DNA of 64,000 nucleotides from Opitutia bacterium ISCC 52 (GTDB lineage: Bacteria > Verrucomicrobiota > Verrucomicrobiia > Opitutales > UBA2995): NCBI GenBank assembly GCA_014529675.2, contig CP076040.1, positions 1,488,001 through 1,552,000 of the forward strand, given 5' to 3'. This document shows positions 1-9,411 of this stretch, in pieces. Below the pieces are notes generated by a model. That model worked only from the letters and a program-made list of their open reading frames with translations. It was not told where the DNA came from and ran no database searches. Every line of letters begins with the position of its first letter. The first letter of the stretch is position 1. The position numbers and the translations under genes were made by a program.

Positions 1-375
1 CGGCACGATAATGTAGTTCAGCGGTTATTGGCTAGGGATGAGCTCATCTGCTGTTTGATTCCAGATGGCATTCACCTGCCACCCTTTGTCTTACAAAACT
101 TCTTTCGAGCGAAACCTGAAGGTAAGGTATTCTTTACTACGGACTGCATGGCTGCAGCTGGGTCTCCTCCTGGAAGGTATACGATCGGTCCGCATGAACT
201 GGAAGTAGGGGAGGATGGTATTGTTCGTTTACCTGGAGACACTCGATTTGCTGGTTCATCGCTAACGCTCGATCAAGGAGTTGAAAATATTATTGATTGG
301 CTCGGCCTGGATCGGGAAGAAGCAATACGTCTTTGTTCGACACATGCCGCTGAGCATTTTGGAATTAGCTTATAA
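1..375 (+). CDS. nagA: N-acetylglucosamine-6-phosphate deacetylase, C-terminal part (cut by window start)
   Basis: This is the 3' end of a NagA amidohydrolase, which removes the acetyl group from GlcNAc-6-P in the cytoplasm so that NagB can act next. The reading frame is open from base 1, so the N-terminal two thirds lie outside the window. Visible family signatures are DGIHLPP (the DGxH substrate-binding stretch), TTDCMAAAG around the catalytic Asp (most homologues have Ala where Cys stands here) and the terminal FAGSSLTLDQGV helix. The stop codon is 5 nt before the nagB start, so the two genes are almost certainly co-transcribed. Confidence 0.93.
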   Translation, partial: RHDNVVQRLLARDELICCLIPDGIHLPPFVLQNFFRAKPEGKVFFTTDCMAAAGSPPGRYTIGPHELEVGEDGIVRLPGDTRFAGSSLTLDQGVENIIDWLGLDREEAIRLCSTHAAEHFGISL

Positions 376-380
376 CTTTT

Positions 381-1175
381 ATGTCAGACTCGAATCATCC
401 TTCACCTATTCGTGAGCTCTCATCCGATGCTCTTAACTCGGCCGTTTATCCTAACCGTGATGACATGGGGAAAGCGGCGGCTCTTTATGCCATAGATTAC
501 CTGAAATCGATTCAGGACTCGAAAGATGAAATTCGCATCGTTGTGGGTAGCGCTCCTTCGCAAGATGAATTTTATCATCATCTGTCCTCGTTGCCTGAAT
601 CCGAGGAGATTCAATGGTCCAAGTTCACTGTTTTCCACATGGATGAGTATGTAGGGATTAGCGCTGATCATTCTGCCAGTTTTCGAGCTTACCAGCGCGC
701 GCATTTTGTGAGCAAAGTTCCCCTCAAGGCATTTCATGAAATCAGAGGGGAATCGGAAGACCCTGAAGCTGAATGCAAGCGATTGAGTGGGCTACTCTCA
801 GAGGCGCCGATCGATTTGGCTTGTTGTGGAATAGGAGAAAACGGGCACTTGGCCTTTAACGATCCTCCGGTCGCTGACTTTGACGACCCGGTGGAAGCCA
901 AGGTGGTGGCGTTGGATGATATTTGTCGTCAGCAGCAGGTGAATGATGGTTGTTTCCCTGATTTTGATTCAGTGCCGACCCATGCCATTACGCTTACCTT
1001 GAAAGTCTTCAAGGAAGCTAAGGTTCTGAGCTGTGTAGTTCCGTCACCGACCAAAGCAAAGGCGGTAGCAGCCACTATTAACGGTCCCATCTCAACCGAT
1101 TGTCCTGCTACCTTGATGCGTTTGCATCCGAATGCTCGGATGTTTTTAGAACCGGACTCAGCGGCGTTGGTTTGA
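381..1175 (+). CDS. nagB: Glucosamine-6-phosphate deaminase
   Basis: The 264-residue protein converts glucosamine-6-P to fructose-6-P plus ammonia, feeding amino sugars into glycolysis. The diagnostic motif GIGENGHLAFNDPP is present, including the ring-opening His, and HMDEYVG carries the catalytic Asp of the family. The length is normal for NagB. It lies directly behind nagA with a 5-nt gap, forming a standard amino-sugar catabolic pair. No regulatory site is visible because the operon promoter is upstream of the window. Confidence 0.95.
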   Translation: MSDSNHPSPIRELSSDALNSAVYPNRDDMGKAAALYAIDYLKSIQDSKDEIRIVVGSAPSQDEFYHHLSSLPESEEIQWSKFTVFHMDEYVGISADHSASFRAYQRAHFVSKVPLKAFHEIRGESEDPEAECKRLSGLLSEAPIDLACCGIGENGHLAFNDPPVADFDDPVEAKVVALDDICRQQQVNDGCFPDFDSVPTHAITLTLKVFKEAKVLSCVVPSPTKAKAVAATINGPISTDCPATLMRLHPNARMFLEPDSAALV

Positions 1176-1185
1176 TTTGTTTTAG

Positions 1186-1266
1186 CTGTAGGAGCGGATT
1201 TATCCCGCGATTATCCTGATGCTTATTGGTTAAAAAATCCATCGAGGGCTAAGCCCGCTCTTACAG
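1186..1266. repeat. Inverted pair of REP-like hairpins (family C)
   Basis: Two related units face each other: CTGTAGGAGCGGATTTATCC from 1186 on the plus strand and CTGTAAGAGCGGGCTTAGCC ending at 1266 on the minus strand. Each has a GTAG or GTAA head followed by a short GC-rich hairpin. The right unit reaches into the convergent gene, whose TAA stop (1261-1263) is part of the repeat head. The arrangement resembles REP pairs and may also end transcription of the convergent genes. Confidence 0.7.
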
Positions 1267-2655
1267 TTTCAATTTTTCCAGTTGAACTAACTGAATCTCG
1301 TAAGCGATCTCATCGGTCTCAGCTGGACCTGCTTGTCTCCGAGCAGCACGAATCTTTTTTCCCTGAGTCGGATCTATAGTTTCGACCCATGCCACGGTGT
1401 AGAGGTGGCCATCGGCGCCCATCGCAATGCTCTCGGTAAAGAAAATGCGACGTCCGGTTTCCAAAGTAAGCGGACCATGGTCCATGAAGCTTTTTGAATC
1501 AATTTGGTAGGTGAGCAAATGTACGGACGATTTTAAGTCTACTCTGCCTTGGACCTTTTGGCCAGGAGCATGCCCCAGGTAGTAGAGGGTGTTGTTCGGT
1601 CCGAGCATGAACCCAAGTTGAGTCCGCATAGGATTTCTTTGAGAATCTTGAGATACCCCATCTGCTTTGAAGGAGTGAATCGACGATAAAGAGTTCTTGG
1701 AGGGTGAATACTCGAAGAGTTGTGTGCTGCCTCCGTGTAATCCCCAGAAGCTGTTCGTTTTTTCATTCCATAAAATGGTTCTCCAGCCCTGCCAGTAATA
1801 GTGGGGTTCTGGAAGGATTTTAAAGGCTGGATCCCGATCGGGAACGACTGAGTTGAGATCAAGGTCGGTGCTGTAGTAAATCGGACGCTGCTTACTAGTA
1901 TTCAAATTCCAAACACGGCCTCTGTCCGTGGATCCGTATAACGTCCCTTGTCCATCAATCCCCAGCTTCCGGCAAATGAAACTCCATTCACTTCCCAGGT
2001 GGCCCCATTCTCCTCGCTCCTGGGTGGCTCCCCAATTGCGTAATTGTTTGTCTTTGAGATTGTAGCTGATCAGGAGTCCGGTCGGCCAGGTAAGTCCATA
2101 GAGGGTTTCGGTTTGTTTATCCAACTTCATGGTTATGATACCTTCATTGGGAAGTTGCAGTTTGGCTATTGCCTCGAACTTTCCGCTTTTCAAATGGTAG
2201 CGAACAAAATGACCTCCTGGATAGGGAGAGCGACCTTTCGGATTCAAATTGGGCAAGTTGCCGTCATAGGAGGAGGTATGAGTGGCGAAATATAAATAGC
2301 CTTCATGCTCAATGAGACCTGAATGGATTTTGCCATGTGGTGTTTCGCGGTCGATTTGCGTTCCGAGGATGTCTTCCAGATCACCTACCTGTTTAGTTTT
2401 TTCGCTCTCAGGATCAAATTGAAATATGCGAGCGGAAGATTCTTCTTGGTGAGTACTGACTGAAAAATAGAGCTTTCCGTCTGAAGCCGCGGTTAAGCTA
2501 TGGTAATTACAATCGCCTTCCAGAAAACCTGGATCGAACAACTGTGTTTCCACATTCCCTTCTACGCATATCCCGAGTAAAAAAATGGACTGGAGTAGAA
2601 TTAGTCTGAACGATGATTTAACAAAATTCATTTCTGGTCTTTTGCGGATTACCAT
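1261..2655 (-). CDS. Secreted beta-propeller-like protein of unknown function
   Basis: The product has about 464 residues and a hydrophobic signal segment (FRLILLQSIFLLGICVEG), so it is probably exported. The rest is rich in repeated beta-strand units such as DGKLYFSVST, EGYLYFATHT and NNTLYYLGHA, typical of a propeller that reads out values along a blade, but no catalytic motif is recognisable. ATG 2655 is preferred because AAGGGG lies about 8 nt upstream, inside the end of the transporter gene; ATG 2631 is a reasonable alternative. It starts 6 nt after the SSS symporter, so the two are probably one operon and may share a substrate. Function unknown. Confidence 0.7.
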   Translation of the reverse strand: MVIRKRPEMNFVKSSFRLILLQSIFLLGICVEGNVETQLFDPGFLEGDCNYHSLTAASDGKLYFSVSTHQEESSARIFQFDPESEKTKQVGDLEDILGTQIDRETPHGKIHSGLIEHEGYLYFATHTSSYDGNLPNLNPKGRSPYPGGHFVRYHLKSGKFEAIAKLQLPNEGIITMKLDKQTETLYGLTWPTGLLISYNLKDKQLRNWGATQERGEWGHLGSEWSFICRKLGIDGQGTLYGSTDRGRVWNLNTSKQRPIYYSTDLDLNSVVPDRDPAFKILPEPHYYWQGWRTILWNEKTNSFWGLHGGSTQLFEYSPSKNSLSSIHSFKADGVSQDSQRNPMRTQLGFMLGPNNTLYYLGHAPGQKVQGRVDLKSSVHLLTYQIDSKSFMDHGPLTLETGRRIFFTESIAMGADGHLYTVAWVETIDPTQGKKIRAARRQAGPAETDEIAYEIQLVQLEKLKL

Positions 2656-2660
2656 TTTCG

Positions 2661-4367
2661 TTACCCCTTTGAGATCCAATACACGAAAAGTATGATCGTG
2701 ATGACGCAGAGCCAACCCACTGAAAAACCCGTAATGGAACGTTTGCTGGGAATGGGGATTTCAAGATCTGTTTGCGGAAAGAAAACAGTCCGGGGGAGGG
2801 GGGTTGAGCCTTCGGGTAATTGGCAGGGGTCCTCGGTTTGTGGCTCTTCCTTATTCACGGGAGTTCTCAGAAGTGCGTAGAAGCGATCTATCTTTTCAGG
2901 ATCGGTCGGACGAGTGAATAGACTGACTATCACTCCCGCCAGAATACCAGCTGTTAGATAGAGGATCATTTGCCAGGGGAGCGGAATCGTTGCGACATCT
3001 CCTACTTGAGTAACGATACCCATAAATTCAACGCCTGGGATATTACTCAACCAGCTGGCGAAGAATGATTGTGTTCCCAGCCACCACGCCAGTAATGCGC
3101 TGAGGGTCGATGCCCAGGCTGAAGCGGGGGTAGCTCGTCTCCAGAAAAATCCAAGCCAGAAACAAATACCCATCATGGGGCCAATTTTCCAAAGAATTTC
3201 TAATCCTTGAATAACTCCATCGAGCCAATAGGCGTAAAGTACCCCTAAAATCACTACGCCAAGAGACGCGATTCTTGCTACCCAGAGGTAATGTTGGTCG
3301 CTTTTCTTTGATGCTACAGGTTTGTATACATTGCGGGTAAATAGAGCTGACGCTGCGATCATAAATGAATCGCATGAACTCATGACGGAAGCGAGGAGGG
3401 TGGCGATAAAAAGTCCTAAGGCGCCCGGTACCAATTTGGGGAGGAACTCATTCGCTAAAAGACCATAAAGGTGATCGGGATGAACGTCTCGTCCAGCAAA
3501 GTAGGCGACGCCGGCTAAGCCAGTAAGACACCAGGCGACCGTGCAGAACCGTTTAGTAAAGCTCCCAACCATGAAACCGAACTGGCCGTCTTTCTCAGTT
3601 TTTCCGGCAGCGCAATTGGCCAGGATGTGGGGTTGAGTAGCTATGCCGATCAAAGCATTTACTGATATGACTGCGATATAAAATACACCGATACCAGCAG
3701 GTGCGGCCAAGGAAAACATCGTTGGATCAGTGATCGTTGCGCGCATGCCTTCCATGCCTCCTACAGCTGCCATAACCGAAGGCAGAAGAAGAAAGGAAAA
3801 GAGGATGGTCAGGATGCCTTGAACAAAATCGGTAACAATCGCCGCGCTAAGTCCTCCTGCGGCTCCGTAGGCAACAAAAAGAACTGTCATAAAAGCAATC
3901 GCCAGATTGGGATCAATAGCTCCTCCGCTTGCTCCTGAAATCACCGCACCCGATCCTTTGAGCATCAACCCAATGGTGGTGATCATCATGCTCATGCTTA
4001 TCAGTGCATACAGCGTAGCTACACTACGATTATATCTGAGTTCAAAAATGTCTCCTGTGGTTAGCGCTCTAAATCTGCGCATCACAGGTGCAATCAACCA
4101 ATAGAATGGAGTACCGAAGAGATAAAGCCACTGATACCAGATGCCAGACAGTCCACTGGTATAAGTTTTGGAAGCGACTCCTACGGCCTGGTCCGAATGG
4201 GTTCCGCTCCCAAATGCATGCAAAGTCAGCATCCATTTCCCAAATCGACGAGGCATGATGAAGTCATTCACTCCGCGGACCTTTTTCATTGTGTATATGC
4301 CCAGAAGCGTAACGCCCAACAGGTAGAGCAGAAGAACGATGATGTCGAAGAAGCTTAGGCCTAGCAT
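2661..4367 (-). CDS. Sodium:solute symporter (SSS family)
   Basis: The roughly 568-residue inner-membrane protein has about 13 to 14 hydrophobic segments and begins with the typical first helix FFDIIVLLLYLLGVTLLGIY. Family features include the early GRFGKWMLTLHAFGSGTHSDQ region and the FGTPFYWLIAPVMRR segment. SSS proteins import sugars, amino acids, vitamins or organic acids with sodium; the substrate cannot be read from the sequence. ATG 4367 is chosen because it begins the first membrane helix, although the frame is open to a TTG at 4385. The C-terminal soluble stretch (DPEKIDRFYALLRTPV) is common in verrucomicrobial members. Confidence 0.88.
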   Translation of the reverse strand: MLGLSFFDIIVLLLYLLGVTLLGIYTMKKVRGVNDFIMPRRFGKWMLTLHAFGSGTHSDQAVGVASKTYTSGLSGIWYQWLYLFGTPFYWLIAPVMRRFRALTTGDIFELRYNRSVATLYALISMSMMITTIGLMLKGSGAVISGASGGAIDPNLAIAFMTVLFVAYGAAGGLSAAIVTDFVQGILTILFSFLLLPSVMAAVGGMEGMRATITDPTMFSLAAPAGIGVFYIAVISVNALIGIATQPHILANCAAGKTEKDGQFGFMVGSFTKRFCTVAWCLTGLAGVAYFAGRDVHPDHLYGLLANEFLPKLVPGALGLFIATLLASVMSSCDSFMIAASALFTRNVYKPVASKKSDQHYLWVARIASLGVVILGVLYAYWLDGVIQGLEILWKIGPMMGICFWLGFFWRRATPASAWASTLSALLAWWLGTQSFFASWLSNIPGVEFMGIVTQVGDVATIPLPWQMILYLTAGILAGVIVSLFTRPTDPEKIDRFYALLRTPVNKEEPQTEDPCQLPEGSTPLPRTVFFPQTDLEIPIPSKRSITGFSVGWLCVITIILFVYWISKG

Positions 4368-4513
4368 AGAAGAGATGGGTCTCAAAATGGAACAGGCGAT
4401 TGGGAACCAGTCTATCGCCAGATAAACAAAACCAATTGATGGTTCGAAGACTGGCGTATTCCTTGGTTACTGTAAACCTCACACTCGCGGAGTGAGGATC
4501 TACTTTTTTGACT

Positions 4514-5323
4514 TTAGGCGTGAGCTAGGCTTCGTTTTTGAGGCTTCATGGCCCTACAGAGGCGGCCAGGGTATTTGGCATAAAATGGCTGTTTACCTAG
4601 ATTGCGTTCAATCAATTCATTTTCGACTTTGAACAGTTCATTTTCACCAATATCGTTCTCATCTGGAATAACAACGGAAGTTGGATTCTTCCAATTGCAG
4701 CTGTGTCGAAGTGATTCAATGTAGTTGAACGGCGCTGGTGTTAGTCCTGCATTATAAATGCGATAGCTATGTTCTGTATGTCCATCTCTGCGAAGTTCCT
4801 GAAAACAAGGATGCCAACCGCCAACCGTTTCCAATGCAGATCTTGTGAAGAAGTTAACTTGGGCACTCCCGTAATTTGCATGTCGAATAACTATTCCCTA
4901 TTCTGTTTCCGTCGAATTCTGTTCGTGAAGTAAACGCTCTGGTCCATGTAAGCTAAAATGATGTATGCCCGTGGTCTTGAATGCTTCAATATGTTTAATG
5001 AATAGATCCGAATCTAGGACTTCCACGTCATCCTCGATGAAAAAGTAAAAGTCGTATTCAGGCAGCAAGGACACAACACGGTTTTTTGATATACCAACAC
5101 CCTCGGACTCATCGGCCACGATACAGTCTACCTCCAATTCTTTTGCGAGTATTAAGCTCTCCTTGTTGGCAGGTGCGGTTAATCCATCGATGGAAGCAAC
5201 TAAGTCAAATGCTTCCAATTCCTCCAGGCTACCTTTGATGCACTTGAGGTTTTTTTTGAGCAAGTGTGGGCGCTCGCAGGTCGTGAATACGACCAGGGAA
5301 TTTGCTTGGTTTCTTATTCCCAT
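4514..5323 (-). pseudogene. Glycosyltransferase (GT-A type) interrupted by one in-frame TAG
   Basis: One reading frame of about 269 codons runs from ATG 5323 to the stop at 4514 and is broken only by TAG at 4898-4900. The first part has a GT-A nucleotide-sugar fold: LVVFTTCERPHLLKKNL at the start and the acidic metal site FFIEDDVEV. After the TAG the frame continues as GIVIRHANYGSAQVNFFTRS and GHTEHSYRIYNAGLTPAPF, which look like the acceptor half of the same enzyme. Without the second half the enzyme is unlikely to work. A CAG to TAG change would explain the break. A sequencing error or suppression cannot be excluded, but TAG is an ordinary stop elsewhere in the window. Confidence 0.75.
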
Positions 5324-5584
5324 GTGAATGGGGGAGGATTTGAGAGCTTACTGTGCGGAGTTTAGTTAATTGGCTACATGTACTCTGCATAAAACAGATT
5401 AGGACACGTTTCAGGATTGATGAGTTTCTCACACCCTTGGATAGATATCTTTATGCGTCTCCCTTTTATCATAGTTATTCCGCGATATTTACGTTCTCTT
5501 TTCAATTTTTAGCCGAAAACAACTCTGATTCAGATGGCATTTGGATTGAAGTGAGGGAATCAATACCTTTGAATCCTGCTTGAT
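5324..5584. other. Intergenic region, no gene recognised
   Basis: About 260 bp of AT-rich DNA separates the divergent glycosyltransferase remnant and the carbon-nitrogen hydrolase. A 76-codon open frame (5353-5583, plus) has no recognisable protein character. The promoters of both flanking genes are expected here, but no convincing -35/-10 pair stands out. Confidence 0.5.
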
Positions 5585-6919
5585 ATGAAAGCTACCCCGG
5601 CAACTCTTTTCTTTTTCTTTTTCACAAACAGCCTACTCTCCAGTAGCGTAAACCCACAAAACGATTGGACGCCACAATACCCAAGGGAAGAAATAGCTCC
5701 TCGGTTTTCTACCACGGAGGAGGGGCATCTAGTCCTTAGCTCTGAGCAATCCGGTACCAATGGCCATTGGAGGAAAGTATTCCCTGTTGAGGGTGGTAAA
5801 AGTTATCAATTTTCTGCCTGGCGAATAGCCGAGAACATTCTTCATGAACGCCGCAGCTGCGTGGTGCGGATCGAATGGTATGGCTCCAATGGCGAGCTTG
5901 TAAAAAGTCCTCACAAGGTGAACCCGGTCTACTTGGGAAAAGATACTGATATGGCCCGGCCCGATTATCCAAGAGATTGGGAGCGGCGAAAAGATGGCTC
6001 CGTACTGGTGAAGGACACCTATATGGCTCCGGCCGATGCAACTGAAGCGCAGGTTCAACTACATTTGCGTTGGACTGAAGGTGGCAAGGTGACTTGGAAG
6101 GAGGTCTCTTTTGCGAAAACGAAACCATTGCCGCCTCGACTGGTTAAGCTAGCTGCGGTGCATCACAATCTGTCTGGCGATGGCAGAAACACGATCGAAT
6201 CAAATCGAAAGATGGTGGTGCCATTGATCGAGGAGGCGGCTCGAAAAGGTGCCGACTTGGTTGTCTTGGGAGAAATGGTTTCCTGCAAAGGAGTAACGAA
6301 TATATTCGCTGAAGAAGCTGAGTCGATTCCTGGACCGACAACCGGTTTCTACGCTGCGGTGGCAAAGGAGAATGACTGCTATATTGTGCTTGGTCTTCCC
6401 GAACGAGATGGTCACGAAGTATACAATGCATCCGTTATGCTGGGACCTGAAGGAGAGCTTGTGGGAAAGTATCGCAAAGTAACACTGCCGCGTGAAGAAA
6501 TCCAGCAAGGGATCTCACCAGGCTATGAGTATCCGGTTTTCAATACACGTTTTGGAAACGTAGGCATGATGATTTGCTACGATGTCTTCTTCCCTGAGGT
6601 GGCCCGGGAGTTGGCTATGAATGGGGCCGAAGTTATCGCCTTACCTATTTGGGGAGGTAACCCCATGCTAGCTGCTGCCCGTTGTGCCGAGAATGGGGTT
6701 TTTCTCGTGAGTTCCACCTATACCCATCATGAATCGAATTGGATGAAGACAGCCATCTGGGACCGGGAAGGAAATCGCCTTGCCGAAGCAGATGAATGGG
6801 GAACCGTTACGATAGCGGAAGTCGATTTGAACAAACCGACCTACTGGCCATTCATGGGCGATTTCAAATCACGGATTCAGCGCGAGTCGCCTGTGAGGAG
6901 CGCAGAAAAGGACGGCTGA
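5585..6919 (+). CDS. Secreted carbon-nitrogen hydrolase (nitrilase superfamily) with N-terminal beta-sandwich
   Basis: The 444-residue protein begins with a phenylalanine-rich signal segment. Residues 25-180 resemble a carbohydrate-binding-like beta-sandwich (GHWRKVFPVEGGKSYQFSAW). Residues 185-430 are a nitrilase/amidase domain with the full catalytic triad: Glu230 in VVLGEM, Lys298 in KYRKVTLPREE and Cys331 in MMICYDVFFPE. Such enzymes cleave amide or nitrile bonds; the substrate is unknown. Export plus a sugar-binding-like domain is unusual for this mostly cytoplasmic superfamily and suggests action on an extracellular amide, perhaps on a glycan. The gene converges with a sulfatase 13 bp away. 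Confidence 0.85.
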   Translation: MKATPATLFFFFFTNSLLSSSVNPQNDWTPQYPREEIAPRFSTTEEGHLVLSSEQSGTNGHWRKVFPVEGGKSYQFSAWRIAENILHERRSCVVRIEWYGSNGELVKSPHKVNPVYLGKDTDMARPDYPRDWERRKDGSVLVKDTYMAPADATEAQVQLHLRWTEGGKVTWKEVSFAKTKPLPPRLVKLAAVHHNLSGDGRNTIESNRKMVVPLIEEAARKGADLVVLGEMVSCKGVTNIFAEEAESIPGPTTGFYAAVAKENDCYIVLGLPERDGHEVYNASVMLGPEGELVGKYRKVTLPREEIQQGISPGYEYPVFNTRFGNVGMMICYDVFFPEVARELAMNGAEVIALPIWGGNPMLAAARCAENGVFLVSSTYTHHESNWMKTAIWDREGNRLAEADEWGTVTIAEVDLNKPTYWPFMGDFKSRIQRESPVRSAEKDG

Positions 6920-6932
6920 GTAAACTGGAAGT

Positions 6933-8429
6933 CTATTTAGCTTTTTTCACCGATGCTGGACCGCGACCACTTTTCCACAGAACAATATCCTTAACATCGT
7001 TTTGCGATGCAGGGCCGGAGGTGCTTCGTCCGGCGTGTACATCCTCGGTCATGAGTGCGAGCAAGCGCTTCGCGATGTTGGGATGACTGGTATAAAGATT
7101 GGTTTTCTCACCGGCGTCTTTTTCCATGTCGTAGAGTTGAGCTTCCAATGTACCAGCTTCAACTTGTCTTTCATTGGGTGCCGACCATCCGCCTGATCCT
7201 CTGGCGAGTAAGAGCTTCCATTTGCCATGGCGGTAGGCGAAATGCCCTGAGTTTGAATGATGGATGACGCCATTGCGTGTAGATTCAATCGGTTTGCCTG
7301 ACAGCGCTGGTAGAAAACTGACGCTGTCTTCACCACTACCTGAAGGGAGCCTCACTCCGAGGATCTCCGCAGTCGTTGACAATAAATCTGTCAAGCAGAT
7401 CAGTTGATCGCTTTTTGATCCAGGTTTTACATAACTCGGCCAGCGCACGATGAATGGGATGCGATGACCACCGTCCCAGAGATCAGCCTTGGAGCCGCGC
7501 AAGTGAGCGGAAGGAAAATGACCTTGTGCTTCGAGTCTTTCAATACCGGCCGCCTTGGAGGTGCCATTGTCGCTGGTAAAGATGACCAGGGTTTTGTCTG
7601 TCAGACCTTGTCGCTCGAGCGCTTTTGATACTTCAACCACGACGTGGTCAGTCTGCATGACAAAATCAGCGTGTGGGCTAAGGCCGCTTTTGCCCTGCCA
7701 CTCGGGACTCGGTACGATCGGGTTGTGGGGTGATCCGAGTGGGATGTAGAGAAAGAATGGTTTATCCTTACCTGCTCTGGAATCAATGTAATCGACCGAC
7801 TTTTCAGTGAGCCGGGGCAGCATATTGATCTCATCATCGTGTTCAATGACTCGATCATTCTCGATGACGGCCTTCATATTTCTCGCATGATGAAACCCAT
7901 GATAGAAATCGAAACCCCGGGTAAGGGGTCCATCAGGAATCTTTGCGCCAACAGGTGGGGTTTTGTGATCCTTTTTTTGGTAGGCTTCTCCTGATACGGG
8001 ATCGTGATACTCAAAATTTAAATGCCACTTTCCGATAATCGCCGTATCATAGCCTTGGTGCTTTAGGAAACTCGCCACGGTTGGTCGATCTTCCGCGATC
8101 AGGTTGGGAGCGAATCCAGTCACGACGCCTTTTTGTAACCGTGTGCGCCAACTGTAACGGCCGGTCATGATTCCGTATCGTGTGGGTGTGCATACGGCCG
8201 AGCCGCTGTGTGCCTCTGTAAAGATCATTCCCTGGGCCGCCAGCTGATCGGCGCCAGGAGTAGGGATCTTGGACGTTTTGGGAGCCAGTGCATGAATCTC
8301 ACCGTAGCCAAGATCGTCGCAGATAATGTAAACGATATTGGGCTTTGAGCTCTCGGCAGCTATGATTGCTGGGAAGAGTCCTGAGAGTAAGAAGATTAGA
8401 ATACGGGAAGTGGGTAGTATGATTTTCAT
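6933..8429 (-). CDS. Secreted sulfatase (formylglycine type)
   Basis: The 498-residue protein has a signal peptide (ILIFLLSGLFPAIIAAES) and the alkaline-phosphatase-like sulfatase fold. Metal-site residues appear as YIICDDLGYGE. Cys80 in CTPTRYGIMTGRY is the residue converted to formylglycine, and it fits the CxPxR consensus. DNGTSK and LRGSKADLWDGGHRIPF are further sulfatase blocks. It removes sulfate esters, most likely from polysaccharides outside the cytoplasm; specificity cannot be read. No maturase gene is present in the window. Confidence 0.92.
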   Translation of the reverse strand: MKIILPTSRILIFLLSGLFPAIIAAESSKPNIVYIICDDLGYGEIHALAPKTSKIPTPGADQLAAQGMIFTEAHSGSAVCTPTRYGIMTGRYSWRTRLQKGVVTGFAPNLIAEDRPTVASFLKHQGYDTAIIGKWHLNFEYHDPVSGEAYQKKDHKTPPVGAKIPDGPLTRGFDFYHGFHHARNMKAVIENDRVIEHDDEINMLPRLTEKSVDYIDSRAGKDKPFFLYIPLGSPHNPIVPSPEWQGKSGLSPHADFVMQTDHVVVEVSKALERQGLTDKTLVIFTSDNGTSKAAGIERLEAQGHFPSAHLRGSKADLWDGGHRIPFIVRWPSYVKPGSKSDQLICLTDLLSTTAEILGVRLPSGSGEDSVSFLPALSGKPIESTRNGVIHHSNSGHFAYRHGKWKLLLARGSGGWSAPNERQVEAGTLEAQLYDMEKDAGEKTNLYTSHPNIAKRLLALMTEDVHAGRSTSGPASQNDVKDIVLWKSGRGPASVKKAK

Positions 8430-8649
8430 TAGAGTAGGAAACTTATGGTTATTATCGGTAGCTAAGAGAAGAACAAATAATCGTTTCAGTCACCTAGGGG
8501 CATCGATTGAGAATCGGATGTCTATGGGGTGGGAAGATCTTAAGGATTTGCCAGGTATGTCGTTGATTCTTTTTCGGCAATGATCACCTTAGTCATTTTC
8601 AGAAATGGGTATCACGGCGCGATTGAGTCGATGAAAGCCCTGACTTAAT
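8430..8649. other. Intergenic region between divergent sulfatase and rsmG
   Basis: About 220 bp that must hold promoters for both directions. No clear hairpin, repeat or conserved promoter pair is visible to me. Confidence 0.4.
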
Positions 8650-9300
8650 ATGATTGATCAAGCGCTACGAGACACATTTCCAACTATAACTGGCGATACT
8701 TGGGCAATATTGACCGAGTGGGCCGTCCTGTTGCGTGACTGGAATGAGAAGATCAATTTGATCTCGAGGAAGGATATAGATCACCTTGAAGATCGGCATT
8801 TGTCGCACTGTTTAGCTATAACAAACCACCTAAAGCTCAGGAAGGGTGCTCGGGTAATGGATGTGGGTACAGGAGGAGGCTTCCCGGGGATATTGATGGC
8901 TATTTGCTATCCGGAAGCGCGCTTTACTTTGATCGATTCAATTGGCAAGAAGATCACGGTCGTTCAGGATATAGCTGATAAACTTGGATTAAAGAATGTC
9001 GAGACACGTCATTGCAGAGCCGAGGCGGTGAAGAAGGAGTTTGATTTTATTACGGGAAGGGCTGTGAAAAACCTGCAAGAGTTTTTCAGCTGGATTAGAA
9101 AAAATCTTCGTCATGGAGACCGATGCTCCATTCGTAATGGTGTGCTTTATTGGAAAGGTGGCGATTTAGATGACGAGTTTGACCGCTTGGGATTTCGACC
9201 ACGCATGACGATTCGGCTGCAAGATGAATTGGCTGATCCGTTTTTTGAGGAGAAGTATATTCTACATTTTGATGTGCGAAATGTGCGTGCTGGTAGGTAG
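8650..9300 (+). CDS. rsmG: 16S rRNA (guanine(527)-N7)-methyltransferase
   Basis: The 216-residue protein matches RsmG/GidB, which methylates G527 of 16S rRNA using SAM. The entry signature [16 protein letters not shown], the glycine-rich SAM loop [13 protein letters not shown] and the [13 protein letters not shown] stretch are all present in order, and the length is normal. The gene stands alone here, without the mnmG or parAB neighbours often found beside it. Loss of RsmG is known to give low-level streptomycin resistance in other bacteria. Confidence 0.93.
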   Translation: MIDQALRDTFPTITGDTWAILTEWAVLLRDWNEKINLISRKDIDHLEDRHLSHCLAITNHLKLRKGARVMDVGTGGGFPGILMAICYPEARFTLIDSIGKKITVVQDIADKLGLKNVETRHCRAEAVKKEFDFITGRAVKNLQEFFSWIRKNLRHGDRCSIRNGVLYWKGGDLDDEFDRLGFRPRMTIRLQDELADPFFEEKYILHFDVRNVRAGR

Positions 9301-9411
9301 ACTGAATTCTCCATTTGGTTGGAGTCCATAATCCATCAATCCTCAAAAAATCTACTGGAATAAATTACTACTTCTTACCAACATCGTCCTCTATATTTTA
9401 AATGGATCTCT

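Noticed and set aside
420-737. Long antisense frame inside nagB
   Set aside because: It lies wholly within a clear nagB gene, has no protein character and no ribosome-binding site.
4898-4900. Amber codon read as a coded amino acid (recoding)
   Set aside because: Genes such as rsmG and queF end normally with TAG, and other pseudogenes here use TAA or TGA, so ordinary mutation is simpler.
5353-5583. 76-codon open frame between the glycosyltransferase remnant and the nitrilase
   Set aside because: No family resemblance, signal peptide or ribosome-binding site; composition fits intergenic DNA.
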